Assembly (NCBI RefSeq): GCF_016592155.1 | Contig: NZ_AP024237.1 | Coordinates: 2,728,001-2,792,000 of the forward strand | Reading direction: 5' to 3' | Origin: Mycobacterium heckeshornense | Lineage (GTDB): Bacteria; Actinomycetota; Actinomycetes; Mycobacteriales; Mycobacteriaceae | DNA length: 64,000 nt | Part shown: positions 29,896 to 39,048 of the stretch, in pieces | How positions within the stretch are numbered: the stretch's first letter is position 1 | Layout: the number at the start of each line of letters is the position of its first letter | Made by a program: the position numbers and the translations under genes | Notes under the pieces: generated by a model | The model's database searches: none | Seen by the model: the letters and a program-made list of their open reading frames with translations, nothing else | What the model was told of the DNA's origin: nothing

Positions 29896-31505
29896 TCACG
29901 AGTTCGGCAGACGGGCGCTGTCAACGTGGTCTGCGAGGTAGGCGACGACAGCTTCGTGGTGCATGCCGTAGGCAGCGGCGACGAGTTTCGCGTCGACCGT
30001 GCCGACGAGGTCTACCAGCCGTGTCGAGCGCAGGATCCGGGGCTGGATGCCGACCGCGCGCAGGGTGTTCTTGATGTAGCCGTCGGAGGCCGGCGCCCGG
30101 GTGGCTTTGGTCTGCATGGTGACAACAGGTGGGAATTGTTGCCGCCCAGCACCTTCCGGTGGTCGAGGCAGCGATGCAGTGCGGTCCAGGTCCACGGGTC
30201 CAATGGGGTGGGTTGTGGTCGGCGACCCAGCCGGATCCGGCGGCGGTTGTTGTCGATGTCCGCATCGGTGAGGTGCTGCAGTTCTTGTGTGGTGGCGCCG
30301 TGCAGCAGGGCGGCCAGCCCGACGAACGCCTCGTGCGGGTGCACCTCGGGGTCTGTGCTCCACCGCTGGAACAGTTCGCGTTGCCGGTCGACAGGCAGCG
30401 TCGGGCCGCGGAATGCCATGGTCTGCGGCGCAGTCAAGCCTTTCGTGGGGTTGATGAGCATTAGCCGGCGGCGCAGACCGTAGCGGCAGAACTGGCGCAG
30501 CCCGGTCAGGTAGAAGGCACGCCGGCTGGGATGAGCGTGCAGGAAGGCTTCGATGTCGCCGACCTCAATGGTGGCCCAGTCAGTTTTGCCGCGCGCCATG
30601 GACAAGAACTGAGCGAAGTCACGCACGGCCCCAAGCCGGGCCTCGAGCGTGGGATGCCCGCGCGGGTGGGTGCCGGTGCGGCGGGCACGATCGCGGCTGG
30701 CGACCAGGTGCTCGGCAAACCCGGCCACCGCCTGGCGCAGGGGTGGGGGCACCGCGTCGATACGGGATTGGCGGCGGGTGGCGGCGCGGCGTTCCTCGCG
30801 ATCGGTCGGTAACGCCAGTTGACGGGCGGTGAGGAAGTCCTCCAGGGCCCGCGCGAGCGGAACGTCAGTGGCCACGGATTCCAGCAGGGCCTGCGGATGC
30901 ACCGGGTGGTTGTCGGCCAATCGTGTGCCGAGCCGGGTCAGCATGGCGCAGGCGCGGTCGGGATGGTGGCGTCCGATGAGATAGGCGGCGAAGTCGCCGA
31001 GCCAGTCGGGTGGATTCTCGAGTGTCGCCGCAAGATTAGCCGCTCGGACTGGGATTCGATGCGGCGAGCGGGCCCAACATCTTTGGCACCGTCCCGCCCC
31101 GGTCAGTCGAGTGACCCGTCCGCAGTCGACACAGGCCGCATCCGGATTCGGTGGCCGGCCCGGATGTGAGCAGGAGCCACACCAGCCGGTGGTGGGTCGC
31201 AGGATCCGGCGTTTTCCGCAGCGTGGACACTCGGCTCGGTTGGCGTCCAAGCGTTGCCGCCGAGCGCACTGCCCGCAGAGGTCGCGGTCGACGAACAGCA
31301 CTGGCGCATTGCAGATCCGGCAGGTGCGCGAACAGCGCGCGCAGCATCCGGTGTCCGGCCCCAGAACCCGCAACACACCGCAGCGCGGGCAGCGGTGTTT
31401 GATCGGTGCGTGACACCGCGCCCAGTGGCAACGAGCACAAAGGTCACGCTCTGGTTTGCCGACCGCGCGACCACAGCACCGGCAGTCCCGGACCCGGCGG
31501 GTCAT
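29896..31505 (-). pseudogene. Zinc-ribbon degenerate tyrosine recombinase, frameshifted
   Basis: ATG 31505 (TRRVRDCRCC) begins a protein with about six CxxC pairs in its first 150 residues (for example CRCCGRAVG, CPRCGVLRVLG, CRICNAPVL, CVDCGRVTR), then a core-binding-like helical region (LGAVRDFAQFLSMARG). The last 70 residues are in another frame (TKATRAPASDGYIKNTLRAV to LADHVDSARLPNS, stop 29896). A base seems lost near 30119-30125. The recombinase signature is degenerate: RSTRLVDLVG replaces HxxR, AAYGM replaces GH, and Tyr is possible in VVAYLADH. It probably helps the active recombinase rather than cutting DNA itself. Confidence 0.78.
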
Positions 31506-31506
31506 G

Positions 31507-31830
31507 CTAGATCGGCGGCATCGACCGGCCCCGCCGCGACGCTGGCGCGTCGTTGACCGCGACCTTGGCCGGCTTCGGTGAAATCTGTTGTGTGACAGGG
31601 GTGGTATCGATGTCAAACAGGTCATTGGGCGAGCATTCCAGTGCGGTGCACAACGCGATCAAGGTGGACAGCTTGATCTGACTGGGCTGTTTGGTGAACA
31701 ACGCCGACACCGACGCCGAAGACAGCTCCAATCCAGCCTTCTCCGCCAGCAGCCGTTGCAGTTGGGCGCCGGTCCACACCTCCCGCTGGGCGGCGGCCAT
31801 CCGAAGTTTCCACCTGATCTGCATACTCAC
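31507..31830 (-). CDS. XRE-type helix-turn-helix regulator of the recombinase element
   Basis: This 107-residue Cro/CI-like protein has the HTH in GAQLQRLLAEKAGLELSSAS and the conserved LIALCTALECSPNDLFDID tail of the XRE family. ATG 31830 overlaps the upstream recombinase stop as ATGA. Its stop lies one base before the zinc-recombinase start, so all three genes form one operon. It may control element excision. Confidence 0.85.
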   Translation of the reverse strand: MSMQIRWKLRMAAAQREVWTGAQLQRLLAEKAGLELSSASVSALFTKQPSQIKLSTLIALCTALECSPNDLFDIDTTPVTQQISPKPAKVAVNDAPASRRGRSMPPI

Positions 31831-32897
31831 TCCTGCCCGGTCAGTTCGCTCAGCGTCGCCGAGATCGCACGCTGATAGGCGTCTTCGATGAAGGTCTCCG
31901 ACGGGCGCACATACCGCATGGTCGACGCGACCGTCCAGTGTCCTAAAAGCTGTTGAATGGCAACGAGATCCACGCCTCGCTCATAGTTGTGGGTCGCACA
32001 GGCACGGCGCATCCCATGCGGGCTGAACCACTCACCTTCAGGCCGGCCTTCCACTCTCATCAAATGCCGCAACCGGTTGCGGATGGTGGCCGCGGCCATT
32101 GGGCCGCCGGACTCATCACACAGCAACACCGGACTGTCCGGGAACCGGCCGCGCACATCGTCGAGATACCAGCGCAACACCAGATCCAGCCCGTCTAACA
32201 TCGGCACCCAACGCGGCCGCGGCCCGGAGCCCTTGGCGCCCTTACCGAACCGCACATGCAGCTTGCCGAACGTGCCGCGCCCAAAATGCACATCCGAGCA
32301 GTCGAGCATCACCACTTCTTCCGACCGCAGCCCGGCGTGATACAGCGTGCGGAACAGCGCATAATCCCGCGCGGCCGGCGCATACTTGCGGGCAGTCGCA
32401 ATCCGACCCTTCAGGAACTCGAAGAACGCGCCCACCCGCTCCGCCGTCGGCGGCGCCTCCGTGCTCGGCGAGTCGTCGCTGACATGGCGGGCGGCGTTGA
32501 ACTCGTCCAATGGACAGGCCAGCCGGACCCCGAACGCCGCCTCGATCTCCGCGGCCTTGCGGACCTCAAGGAACCGGTGAAAGCCCTTGAACACCTGCAG
32601 ATAATTGCGTCGCGTCGACACCGCCCGACCCGAACTGGCGAGCTCGCCCACCACCCGGTCGACGTCCTCAGCGGTCACCTCCCACGCCGGGCGCCCCAGC
32701 GCCACCAGCATCCGCTCCAACACACCGACGTCGTTGGTGATCGTCGATTCGGCGAACCCGCGCGCGGTCCACGACGCCACGAACGCCTCCACGCATTCGG
32801 CCTGAAACCGCTGCGGATCTCGCGTCTCCACGACCGCCGCGACCTCGCCGGTGATCACCCGCAGCCGCCCGTCTCCCACCGCGTACCTTCCTCGCAC
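31827..32897 (-). CDS. Tyrosine recombinase of the three-gene element
   Basis: This 356-residue integrase has an N-terminal core-binding domain (FVASWTARGFAESTITNDVG) and a catalytic domain with Arg (YHAGLRSEEVVML), Lys (RFGKGAKGSG), HxxR (SPHGMRRACATH), GH (LLGHWTVASTM) and the Tyr nucleophile in MRYVRPSE. All pentad residues are present. The precise start among several upstream codons is uncertain. It is likely the catalytic enzyme for movement of the 29849-33023 element. Confidence 0.88.
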   Translation of the reverse strand: MRGRYAVGDGRLRVITGEVAAVVETRDPQRFQAECVEAFVASWTARGFAESTITNDVGVLERMLVALGRPAWEVTAEDVDRVVGELASSGRAVSTRRNYLQVFKGFHRFLEVRKAAEIEAAFGVRLACPLDEFNAARHVSDDSPSTEAPPTAERVGAFFEFLKGRIATARKYAPAARDYALFRTLYHAGLRSEEVVMLDCSDVHFGRGTFGKLHVRFGKGAKGSGPRPRWVPMLDGLDLVLRWYLDDVRGRFPDSPVLLCDESGGPMAAATIRNRLRHLMRVEGRPEGEWFSPHGMRRACATHNYERGVDLVAIQQLLGHWTVASTMRYVRPSETFIEDAYQRAISATLSELTGQE

Positions 32898-33023
32898 CTA
32901 GGGTTTCAAGGCAGTACCTTAACTCGCGGGCTTACACCTGGAACATCAGCGACACGCCCGTAGACCGGAAAACCTCAGGCAGCAGCGCCAATCCGGGGAA
33001 ACGAACCTGTGCTCGTTCCATAT

Positions 33024-33320
33024 CCCTCGCTGTCTTGGATCCAGCAGCCCAGGGCGTGTTTACGCCCGTCGAGGTCCACACCGATGGCCAGATAGGCCAC
33101 CTTGGTGCCCACCACCCCGTTGTCGGCGATGCGCAGCCGCAGCCCGTCGATATACAGGATCGGGTAGACCTCATCGAGTGGGCGCGATTGCCAGGCCTTG
33201 ATCTCATCGACCACCACCTCGGTGATATTGGAGATCAATTCTCGTGACACCTTGGCTCCGTACACCTCGGCCAGATGCGCCTCGATATCGCGGGTGGTCA
33301 TGCCGCGCGAATACACGTCT
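33024..33320 (-). mobile_element. IS256-family transposase, N-proximal piece
   Basis: This covers YSRGMTTRDIEAHLAEVYG through the first catalytic Asp (LYIDGLRLRI) to CWIQDSEG, ending at 33024 where the three-gene element is inserted. Upstream of SRGM the sequence changes abruptly to a tyrosine-recombinase tail, so the extreme N-terminus of this IS256 copy is lost. Confidence 0.87.
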
Positions 33321-33428
33321 TCGACGGTGAGATGCCCGTAGGTTGTGGCGGTGACCGTGACGTTCGAGTGGCCGAGCAGCTCGGCCACGACCATTTGGGT
33401 TATGAATCCGGTGACCCGGCCGGCCGCC
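33318..33428. mobile_element. Scrambled junction: recombinase tail and inverted IS256 scrap
   Basis: On the minus strand 33318-33390 reads VAELLGHSNVTVTATTYGHL, the last helices and Tyr of a phage-type tyrosine recombinase. Immediately beyond, 33391-33428 on the plus strand matches the IS256 start region (LGYESGDPAGR). Neither piece belongs to a complete gene. This is debris from deletion or inversion between repeats. Confidence 0.65.
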
Positions 33429-33529
33429 GCCGACACCGTCGCGCAGCAGCCTGGTCGCTGCCGAGTGCCGCAGCCCGAGCGGTGCTCGAGGAGGCGGGCT
33501 GGTTCGACGGGCGGCGGGTCAGCTGGTGA
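33429..33529 (+). pseudogene. 3' remnant of a gene preceding the zinc-finger recombinase
   Basis: In-frame residues SAAARAVLEEAGWFDGRRVSW end in a TGA that overlaps the next start as GTGA. The coupling and order suggest a lost TnpA-like partner whose 5' part was removed by the IS256 rearrangement. The fragment is too short to assign by sequence. Confidence 0.45.
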
Positions 33530-35739
33530 CCGCCCCGGAGATCAACGGCCCGGTTCTGCGGGGCCTGCTGGGCCGGTTGATGGCGGTTGTCCGTCCCGAA
33601 TTCCGCAGTGATGTCCTGGAATTCCCCGCCGACGACCTGGTGTTCGGCGGGGGAGCCTGCCGGGTTCCCGGCTGCCAGCGCAGCGCACGAGGCCACGGGT
33701 TCTGCCGGGGCCATGGCCAGCGGTGGGTCGATGCCGGTCGACCCGACCCGGAGGTGTTCGCGGCGACGACCGATCCGCGGTGGCGGCGTCAGCAGCCGAA
33801 CCAGCGGTGCGCGGTCGACGGCTGTGGTTATGGCACCGCCCGCGGTGGGTTGTGTTCCATGCACGCCTGGCGCTGGGAGCATGCGGGCAGGCCGGATCGT
33901 GACCGCTGGCTGGCTGCGGCTCCGGCGGTCAAACAGCCTGCGGCAGGGGCGGTTTGCCGCATCGAGCACTGCCTGCTCTGGCCGCAGGCCAGCTCACCGT
34001 TCTGCCATGCTCACACCAACGCCTGGCGCTGCCACGGCCGCCCGGACCCTGGTGAGTTCGCCGACGGGTTCGTCCCGACCGGCCTGCCCGCCAACGAGAC
34101 CATCCGTTTGGGGGCGCTGGCGCCGGCGCTGCGGCTGGAGATGCAGTACGCGCTGCAGTGCCGCCACGACCAGCGCCGCGGCAAGGCCACCCCGACCATC
34201 GTCGGCCGGGTGGTGCGGCTGCTGGTCGCCGCCGAGGTCAGCTCGCTGCTCGACCACGACGAAGCCGGCTGGCGGCAGCGGTCGGGCCAGTTGGACTCCA
34301 ACGCCCGCGGACTGCTGATGTTCGCTCACCGCGTCGTCGCCGACCTCGCCGAGGGCGACGGCTGGGACAGCGAATACGGTCGTGACGTCTGGCGCATGCA
34401 CCGGCTCGGCTTCGAAGGACACCGGAGTCTGCGGTTCACCAGCATCACCCAGCCCTGGCTGCGGGAGTTGGCCAAACGCTTTGTCCGGCTGCGTCTTTCC
34501 CGCGGACTGGGCCTGGAAGCCGGCGGCGGGCGCCCGGTCTTGGCGATCACCCGGTTCTCGGCGTTCCTGTCCCGCACCGGCGTCGACCGCATCGATCAGC
34601 TCGACCGGCCGCTGCTCGAGCACTACCTCGCCGACCTGAGCGAGTTGAGCATCGAACGCCGCCGCAGCCACATCGGCGCGCTCAACGCGCTGTTCACCGC
34701 GATCCGCCAGCACCACTGGCACTCGGGCCTCGCCGCCACGGTCACCTTCTACAACGAGGACTACCCGCACCGCGCCGAGTTGCTGCCCCGGGCACTGGCC
34801 GAGCAGGTCATGACCCAGATCGAACACCCGGCCAACCTCGGCCGGTTCGACAACCCCACCTACCGGCTGATCACCATCGTGCTCATGCGCAGCGGATTGC
34901 GGGTCACCGACGCGCTGCGGCTGCGCGCCGACTGCATCACCACCGACCCCGAAGGCGCCCCCTACCTGCGCTACTTCAATCACAAGATGCGCCGCGACGC
35001 CCTGGTCCCCATCGACACCGACCTGGTCGACCAGATCAACGAACACCGCCGCCGCACCCTCGAGCGCTGGCCGGGCGGCACACCGATCCTGTTCCCGCGC
35101 CCCACCAAGAACGTCGACGGCACGCAGCCGTTGGGAACACCCACATACCGGGCCGCGCTGCTGCGCTGGCTGGCCGCCTGCGACATCCGCGACGACACCG
35201 GCCAGCCGGTCCACCTGACGCCTCACCGCTGGCGTCACACTCTCGGCACCCGGCTGATCAACCGGGATGTTCCGCAGGAGGTCGTGCGCCGCATCCTCGA
35301 CCACGACTCACCACAGATGACCGCCCACTACGCCCGAATGCACGACACCACCGTCAGACGGGCTTGGGAAGCCGCCCGCAAGGTCGATATCACCGGCCGC
35401 ACAGTGGTTTTCGACCCAGATGGGCCACTCTCCGACGCCGTCTGGGCCAAACAGCGCCTGGCCCAAGCAACCCAGGCCCTGCCCAACGGCTACTGTGGGC
35501 TGCCGCTGCAGCAGTCCTGCCCGCACGCCAACGCCTGCCTGACCTGCCCCATGTTCCTCACCACCGCCGAGTTCCTGCCCCAGCACCGCACGCAACGCCA
35601 ACAGACCCTGGAACTGATCACCACCGCCGAGGCCCGCGGCCAGACACGGCTGGCCGAGATGAACCGCACCGTCCTGACCAACCTCGACACCATCATCGAC
35701 AGCCTCAACACCTCACAGGACACCGAACATGCGCTCTGA
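33526..35739 (+). CDS. Large zinc-finger tyrosine recombinase (TnpB-like)
   Basis: This 737-residue recombinase starts at GTG 33526. The N-terminal 150 residues contain repeated Cys/His knuckles (CRVPGCQRSARGHGFCRGHG, CAVDGCGYGTARGGLCSMH, CRIEHCLLWPQASSPFCHAH). The catalytic domain has Arg (MRSGLRVTDALRL), Lys (NHKMRRDALVP), HxxR (TPHRWRHTLGTR), DH in place of GH (ILDHDSPQMT) and Tyr (AHYARMHD). A C-terminal Cys cluster (GYCGLPLQQSCPHANACLTC) resembles those of the TnpB-like proteins at 23-26 kb. It overlaps a DUF6262-type gene. Its TnpA partner is missing. Confidence 0.88.
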   Translation: MTAPEINGPVLRGLLGRLMAVVRPEFRSDVLEFPADDLVFGGGACRVPGCQRSARGHGFCRGHGQRWVDAGRPDPEVFAATTDPRWRRQQPNQRCAVDGCGYGTARGGLCSMHAWRWEHAGRPDRDRWLAAAPAVKQPAAGAVCRIEHCLLWPQASSPFCHAHTNAWRCHGRPDPGEFADGFVPTGLPANETIRLGALAPALRLEMQYALQCRHDQRRGKATPTIVGRVVRLLVAAEVSSLLDHDEAGWRQRSGQLDSNARGLLMFAHRVVADLAEGDGWDSEYGRDVWRMHRLGFEGHRSLRFTSITQPWLRELAKRFVRLRLSRGLGLEAGGGRPVLAITRFSAFLSRTGVDRIDQLDRPLLEHYLADLSELSIERRRSHIGALNALFTAIRQHHWHSGLAATVTFYNEDYPHRAELLPRALAEQVMTQIEHPANLGRFDNPTYRLITIVLMRSGLRVTDALRLRADCITTDPEGAPYLRYFNHKMRRDALVPIDTDLVDQINEHRRRTLERWPGGTPILFPRPTKNVDGTQPLGTPTYRAALLRWLAACDIRDDTGQPVHLTPHRWRHTLGTRLINRDVPQEVVRRILDHDSPQMTAHYARMHDTTVRRAWEAARKVDITGRTVVFDPDGPLSDAVWAKQRLAQATQALPNGYCGLPLQQSCPHANACLTCPMFLTTAEFLPQHRTQRQQTLELITTAEARGQTRLAEMNRTVLTNLDTIIDSLNTSQDTEHAL

Positions 35740-36148
35740 CAACAGCATTCACCTCGTCACCGCTGCCCGCCAACGCCACGAACTCACCCGCGCCAAAGCT
35801 CTGGCCACCCTGCACGAACTCGACCGCACCGGCACGCCCATCACTTTCAGCACCGTCGCCGACGCCGCAGGCGTCTCCCGTTCCTGGCTCTACGCCCAGA
35901 ACGACGTCAAAGACGAGATCCAGCGCCTGCGCGCACGCAACCAGCCCCGGCCGACCCCAACGATTCCGGCCCGACAACAGGCAAGCGACCAATCCTTGCG
36001 CCAGCGCCTCGACATCGCACTATGCCGCAACCGCGAACTCACCGACGAAAACCAGCGGCTACGCCGCCAACTCGCCGTCGTTCTCGGCCAGAACCGCGAG
36101 ACCCCACCCCAGCCACATCGCAATCGGATAACGATCGGACCATGCTAA
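35729..36148 (+). CDS. TnpC-like DUF6262-type protein
   Basis: This 139-residue protein overlaps the recombinase gene by 11 bases. It has an HTH-like segment (ITFSTVADAAGVSRSWLYAQ) and a C-terminal basic coiled coil (CRNRELTDENQRLRRQLAVV). The same pattern, size and position occur at 21387-21689. It is likely an accessory protein of the recombinase. Confidence 0.8.
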   Translation: MRSDNSIHLVTAARQRHELTRAKALATLHELDRTGTPITFSTVADAAGVSRSWLYAQNDVKDEIQRLRARNQPRPTPTIPARQQASDQSLRQRLDIALCRNRELTDENQRLRRQLAVVLGQNRETPPQPHRNRITIGPC

Positions 36149-36239
36149 ACCGCCAGCACACCCCACCCGCACGACCGTCATCGACACCGTCCACAACACG
36201 AAACACCAGCTCAGACGACCGCACCTGCACCGGACTCCA

Positions 36240-36456
36240 GATAACGGTGGAAAGCATCAACGCGCGCATCCGGCGAGCGGTCAATGCCCGTGGGCACTTT
36301 CCCACCGACGCGGCCGCGCTGAAATGCGTCTACATGGCGATCATGAGCATCGATCCCACCGGCCGCGGCCGCAAACGCTGGAGCAACCGCTGGAAGGAGG
36401 CCTTAAACGCTTTCGACATCACATTTGACGGCCGCCTGTCCGCTGCACGAAAGTAG
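36240..36456 (+). pseudogene. C-terminal fragment of another IS256-family transposase
   Basis: This reads VESINARIRRAVNARGHFPT, then ALKCVYMAI, then RWSNRWKEALNAFDITFDGR to the stop at 36456. The catalytic Glu is in VESINARIRR. The sequence differs from the IS256 copy at 17-33 kb, so this is a second IS256 type. The 5' part is absent; the recombinase element's right flank meets it just before VES. Confidence 0.8.
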
Positions 36457-36757
36457 AACCGACACAACCATTTACACCGTTATCCGTACAGACCCTGACG
36501 GCGGTGTCGAGGAGATCGAAGGCGTGCCCCCGCAGATCTCGGCCACGCCCGGCATGCCGGAGCGCAAGGCGGTCGCCCGTCGACAGGCCCGGGTCCGGGA
36601 GAACCTGCACCTGCTGCCGAAGAACGCGCAGGCAGCGATCCTCGAATCGCTGGAGAGCAACGGCAAGCAACAAGCGCAGGACTACGACGCCGCCTCTGGC
36701 CGGCATCGCGACGAGGATGCCGACACCGCCTCCATCTCCACCCAGCGCGGCTACTGA
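36457..36757 (+). pseudogene. C-terminal remnant of an unidentified gene
   Basis: An open frame (PDGGVEEIEGVPPQISATPG, then VRENLHLLPKNAQAAILESL, ending STQRGY) runs from the IS256 right end near 36480 to a stop at 36757. Composition and codon use look genuine, with a charged acidic C-terminus. No start is present; IS insertion probably removed the 5' part. I do not recognise the family. Confidence 0.4.
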
Positions 36758-36819
36758 CACCGGCATTGGTTGCGGGGTGCGTGGAATGGAGGCTCAACAA
36801 GTGGTGCGTCACCGCTTGA

Positions 36820-37959
36820 TGCCTCACGTTAAGGAGCGCGCTTTGGTCTGCAGGTTGGTCAGCGCGTTAGTCGTTTGGCCGCTGAACCGCCCGGCGCTTG
36901 CGGGAGTGCGGCAGTGGGTTATCCGTGTGACGCGGACCCCAGCGTTTGGCGTCGCCGCGATCACCCCCCTGGTATTCGCTGGTGCCGTCGGCACCGCGGC
37001 TCCCCGATTCCCAACGCCGACAACGGCCTTGCCTAGTGGCGTCATCACTCCGGTGGCGGCTGTCACGGCCGCCGGGAGGGGCCCGTCCGGCCCGGCCGTG
37101 GTCGCGGTCGAGCGTCCGCCGACCAGCTTGCATATCGCGGCTGCCACTGTTACGGCTCCTCCGCCAAAAATGGTGGTGAATTCTCCCGGCGCACTGGGTA
37201 TCCCGGCCATGGCGTTGTCCGCGTACCGCAACGCCGAGCAGATGATGGCGGCGACTTACCCGGGCTGCGGGATCAGCTGGAATCTTTTCGCCGGTATCGG
37301 GCGTATCGAGTCGATGCACGCCAACGGGGGTGCAACGGACGCCCGCGGCACCGCGATTCGGCCGATCTACGGCCCTGCCCTGGATGGCACGCTGCCCGGC
37401 AACGAGGTCATTGTCCAAGGCAGCGCCGATGGACGCATCATCTTGCCCGCGCGATGGGTCCGATGCAGTTTCTGCCGGGCACCTGGGCGCGGTACGCGTC
37501 CGACGGCGACGGCGACGGTGTGGCCGATCCACAAACCTCTACGACTCCACGCTGGCCGCCGCGCGATACCTGTGCAGCGGCGGGCTGAACTTACGCGACC
37601 AATCACAGGTCATGGCAGCGATCTTGCGCTACAACAACTCCATGCCGTATGCCCAGAATGTGCTGGGTTGGGCAGCGGCGTACGCCACCGGCGTGGTGCC
37701 GGCTGATCTGCCGCCGGTGACCGGTCCCGCACCGCCGCTTGGCGATATGCATCTGGAGAACCCGGCGGGTATCGGGCCGGGTTTGCCGCTCAACGTCGGC
37801 CTGCCGTCCACCGACCCGCTGGCGCAGATACCGCTGATCGACCTCGGCCCATCCGCAGCGTCCCCCCAGGAACCGATGTGGCCGTCCCAGCCGCCGGCCC
37901 CGGGGGCTCCCAATTGCACAGTGATCTGCATCGGGCAGGAGCCGGCGCCGCCGCAGTAG
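36820..37959 (+). pseudogene. Secreted lytic transglycosylase (SLT domain), two frameshifts
   Basis: ATG 36820 (PHVKERALVCRLVSALVV) opens a protein with an N-terminal membrane/signal segment (FGVAAITPLVFAGAVGTAAP), a Pro/Ala linker and an SLT catalytic region. The catalytic Glu is in FAGIGRIESMHANGG, and GPMQFLPGTWARYASDGDGD and NLYDSTLAAARYLCSGG are typical. The segment with GPMQF is in a second frame (shift near 37440-37450) and the one with NLYDS in a third (shift near 37530-37535). The C-terminus is Pro-rich and ends at 37959. In the family this cleaves peptidoglycan glycan strands in the periplasm. As printed it cannot be made whole. Confidence 0.8.
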
Positions 37960-39048
37960 CCCACGGCGGCGCTACCACATGAGTCAGCCCGCCACCCTTG
38001 GCTCCGCCCCACCGCGGCTGCTCCAGCCGCCGTGTCACCGGCGTCGCCGCCCGGTCCGCCCGCGGCTACCCCAATTCGCCGGGCACCATCGTCGCCGGCG
38101 CCGAATGGGCTCGTGCCGACAGGGCCGATGTCCGGTATAGCTGGCTGACCAGCTGAACCTCGGGCGGGCACCAACACTCCGCGATGATGTATTCAATCTC
38201 GCCGTACTCGGTGCCGGCGCTCTCGGCCTACGCGCGTTTGGGGCCCGGTAAAACCAGTCGTGCTTCATCTGATGAAAACGGAGACCCTTACCGGTAAAGC
38301 CGCATATCAGGGTCGTGCGTATTCATTCGATGTCCGCAGACCGCAGGGCGCAGACCTGGTACGTAAGCGTCGTCGCCACTGAGCTGTCGCTCATGAGTAT
38401 GGGCTGCTGGAGTAGGCGACGGGGCGCGCTGAGGCGGCCGACGTCGTCCTTGGTCGACGTAGACATGACAGCTCGAACACGCCAGTCTGCGCCGCATTCG
38501 GTGACGACCTCGGGACTGTCGTTGGCAGGGCGGCGCCTTGTATCGCCGAGGTCCCCTCGGCGACCTCGGCGATGACTTCATTCACGGGGTCGTACGTCCG
38601 TCCACTTTCAGCTCGCTCGAGCCCAACTCCTGCCGCGCGATCGTCTGTCGAGTCTAAACCCGAACAGATTTTTGTATATCCGCTCGACCCGCTTGAGCGG
38701 TTGGTGACTTGGCGCGGCCGACTGGCGCGGCGTCTGTGTCCGGAAAGTAGGCTGTTGCGTGTGACGCACTTGACATTGGAGGGGATTAGGAGATAGAACA
38801 AGCGTGCTTCTAATCAGACGCAGAATTAGGTTAGGGAATCCTCTGAGGGCCGACCGGGGGTTCCGGGGCGGAGGGCCAGGCCTATGCGCACGGCGAGTGA
38901 ACACGGACGACAGCCACGCGGCGATTGTTGCCCGTGATCATCGCCGACCCTGGCAGGACCGAGGCGGGCGTGCGGGTATCCCAGCGCCGCGCCGCCAATG
39001 CTGACGCGCTCTCGCTGGCTGGGCGGAGCGAAGAGGGGTCGGGTTGAT
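37960..39048. other. 1.1-kb stretch without a convincing gene
   Basis: Open frames here on both strands are short, Arg- or Ser-rich and without recognisable motifs. A segment around 38640-38800 is less GC-rich than its surroundings and could contain promoter elements. No RNA gene, repeat or IS end was seen. Confidence 0.5.

Larger units (their letters stand above)
29849..33023 (-). mobile_element. Three-gene tyrosine-recombinase element inserted in IS256
   Basis: Minus-strand genes in order are a tyrosine recombinase (32897), an XRE-type regulator (31830) and a zinc-finger degenerate recombinase (31505). The element sits exactly between GAGGG and CGCACGG of an IS256 transposase gene, with no duplicated or lost base. 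Inverted arms GCACGGGTTCG (29854-29864) and, complemented, GCACAGGTTCG (33002-33012) differ at one base. It is 3,175 bp, with no cargo. This is a different family from the Tn554-like pair. Confidence 0.8.

Noticed and set aside
33994..35304. 436-residue minus-strand open frame
   Set aside because: Antisense to the zinc-finger recombinase, with low-complexity composition.
38300..38801. Open frames on both strands
   Set aside because: No recognisable domain, poor starts and Arg/Ser-rich translations; not supported as genes.
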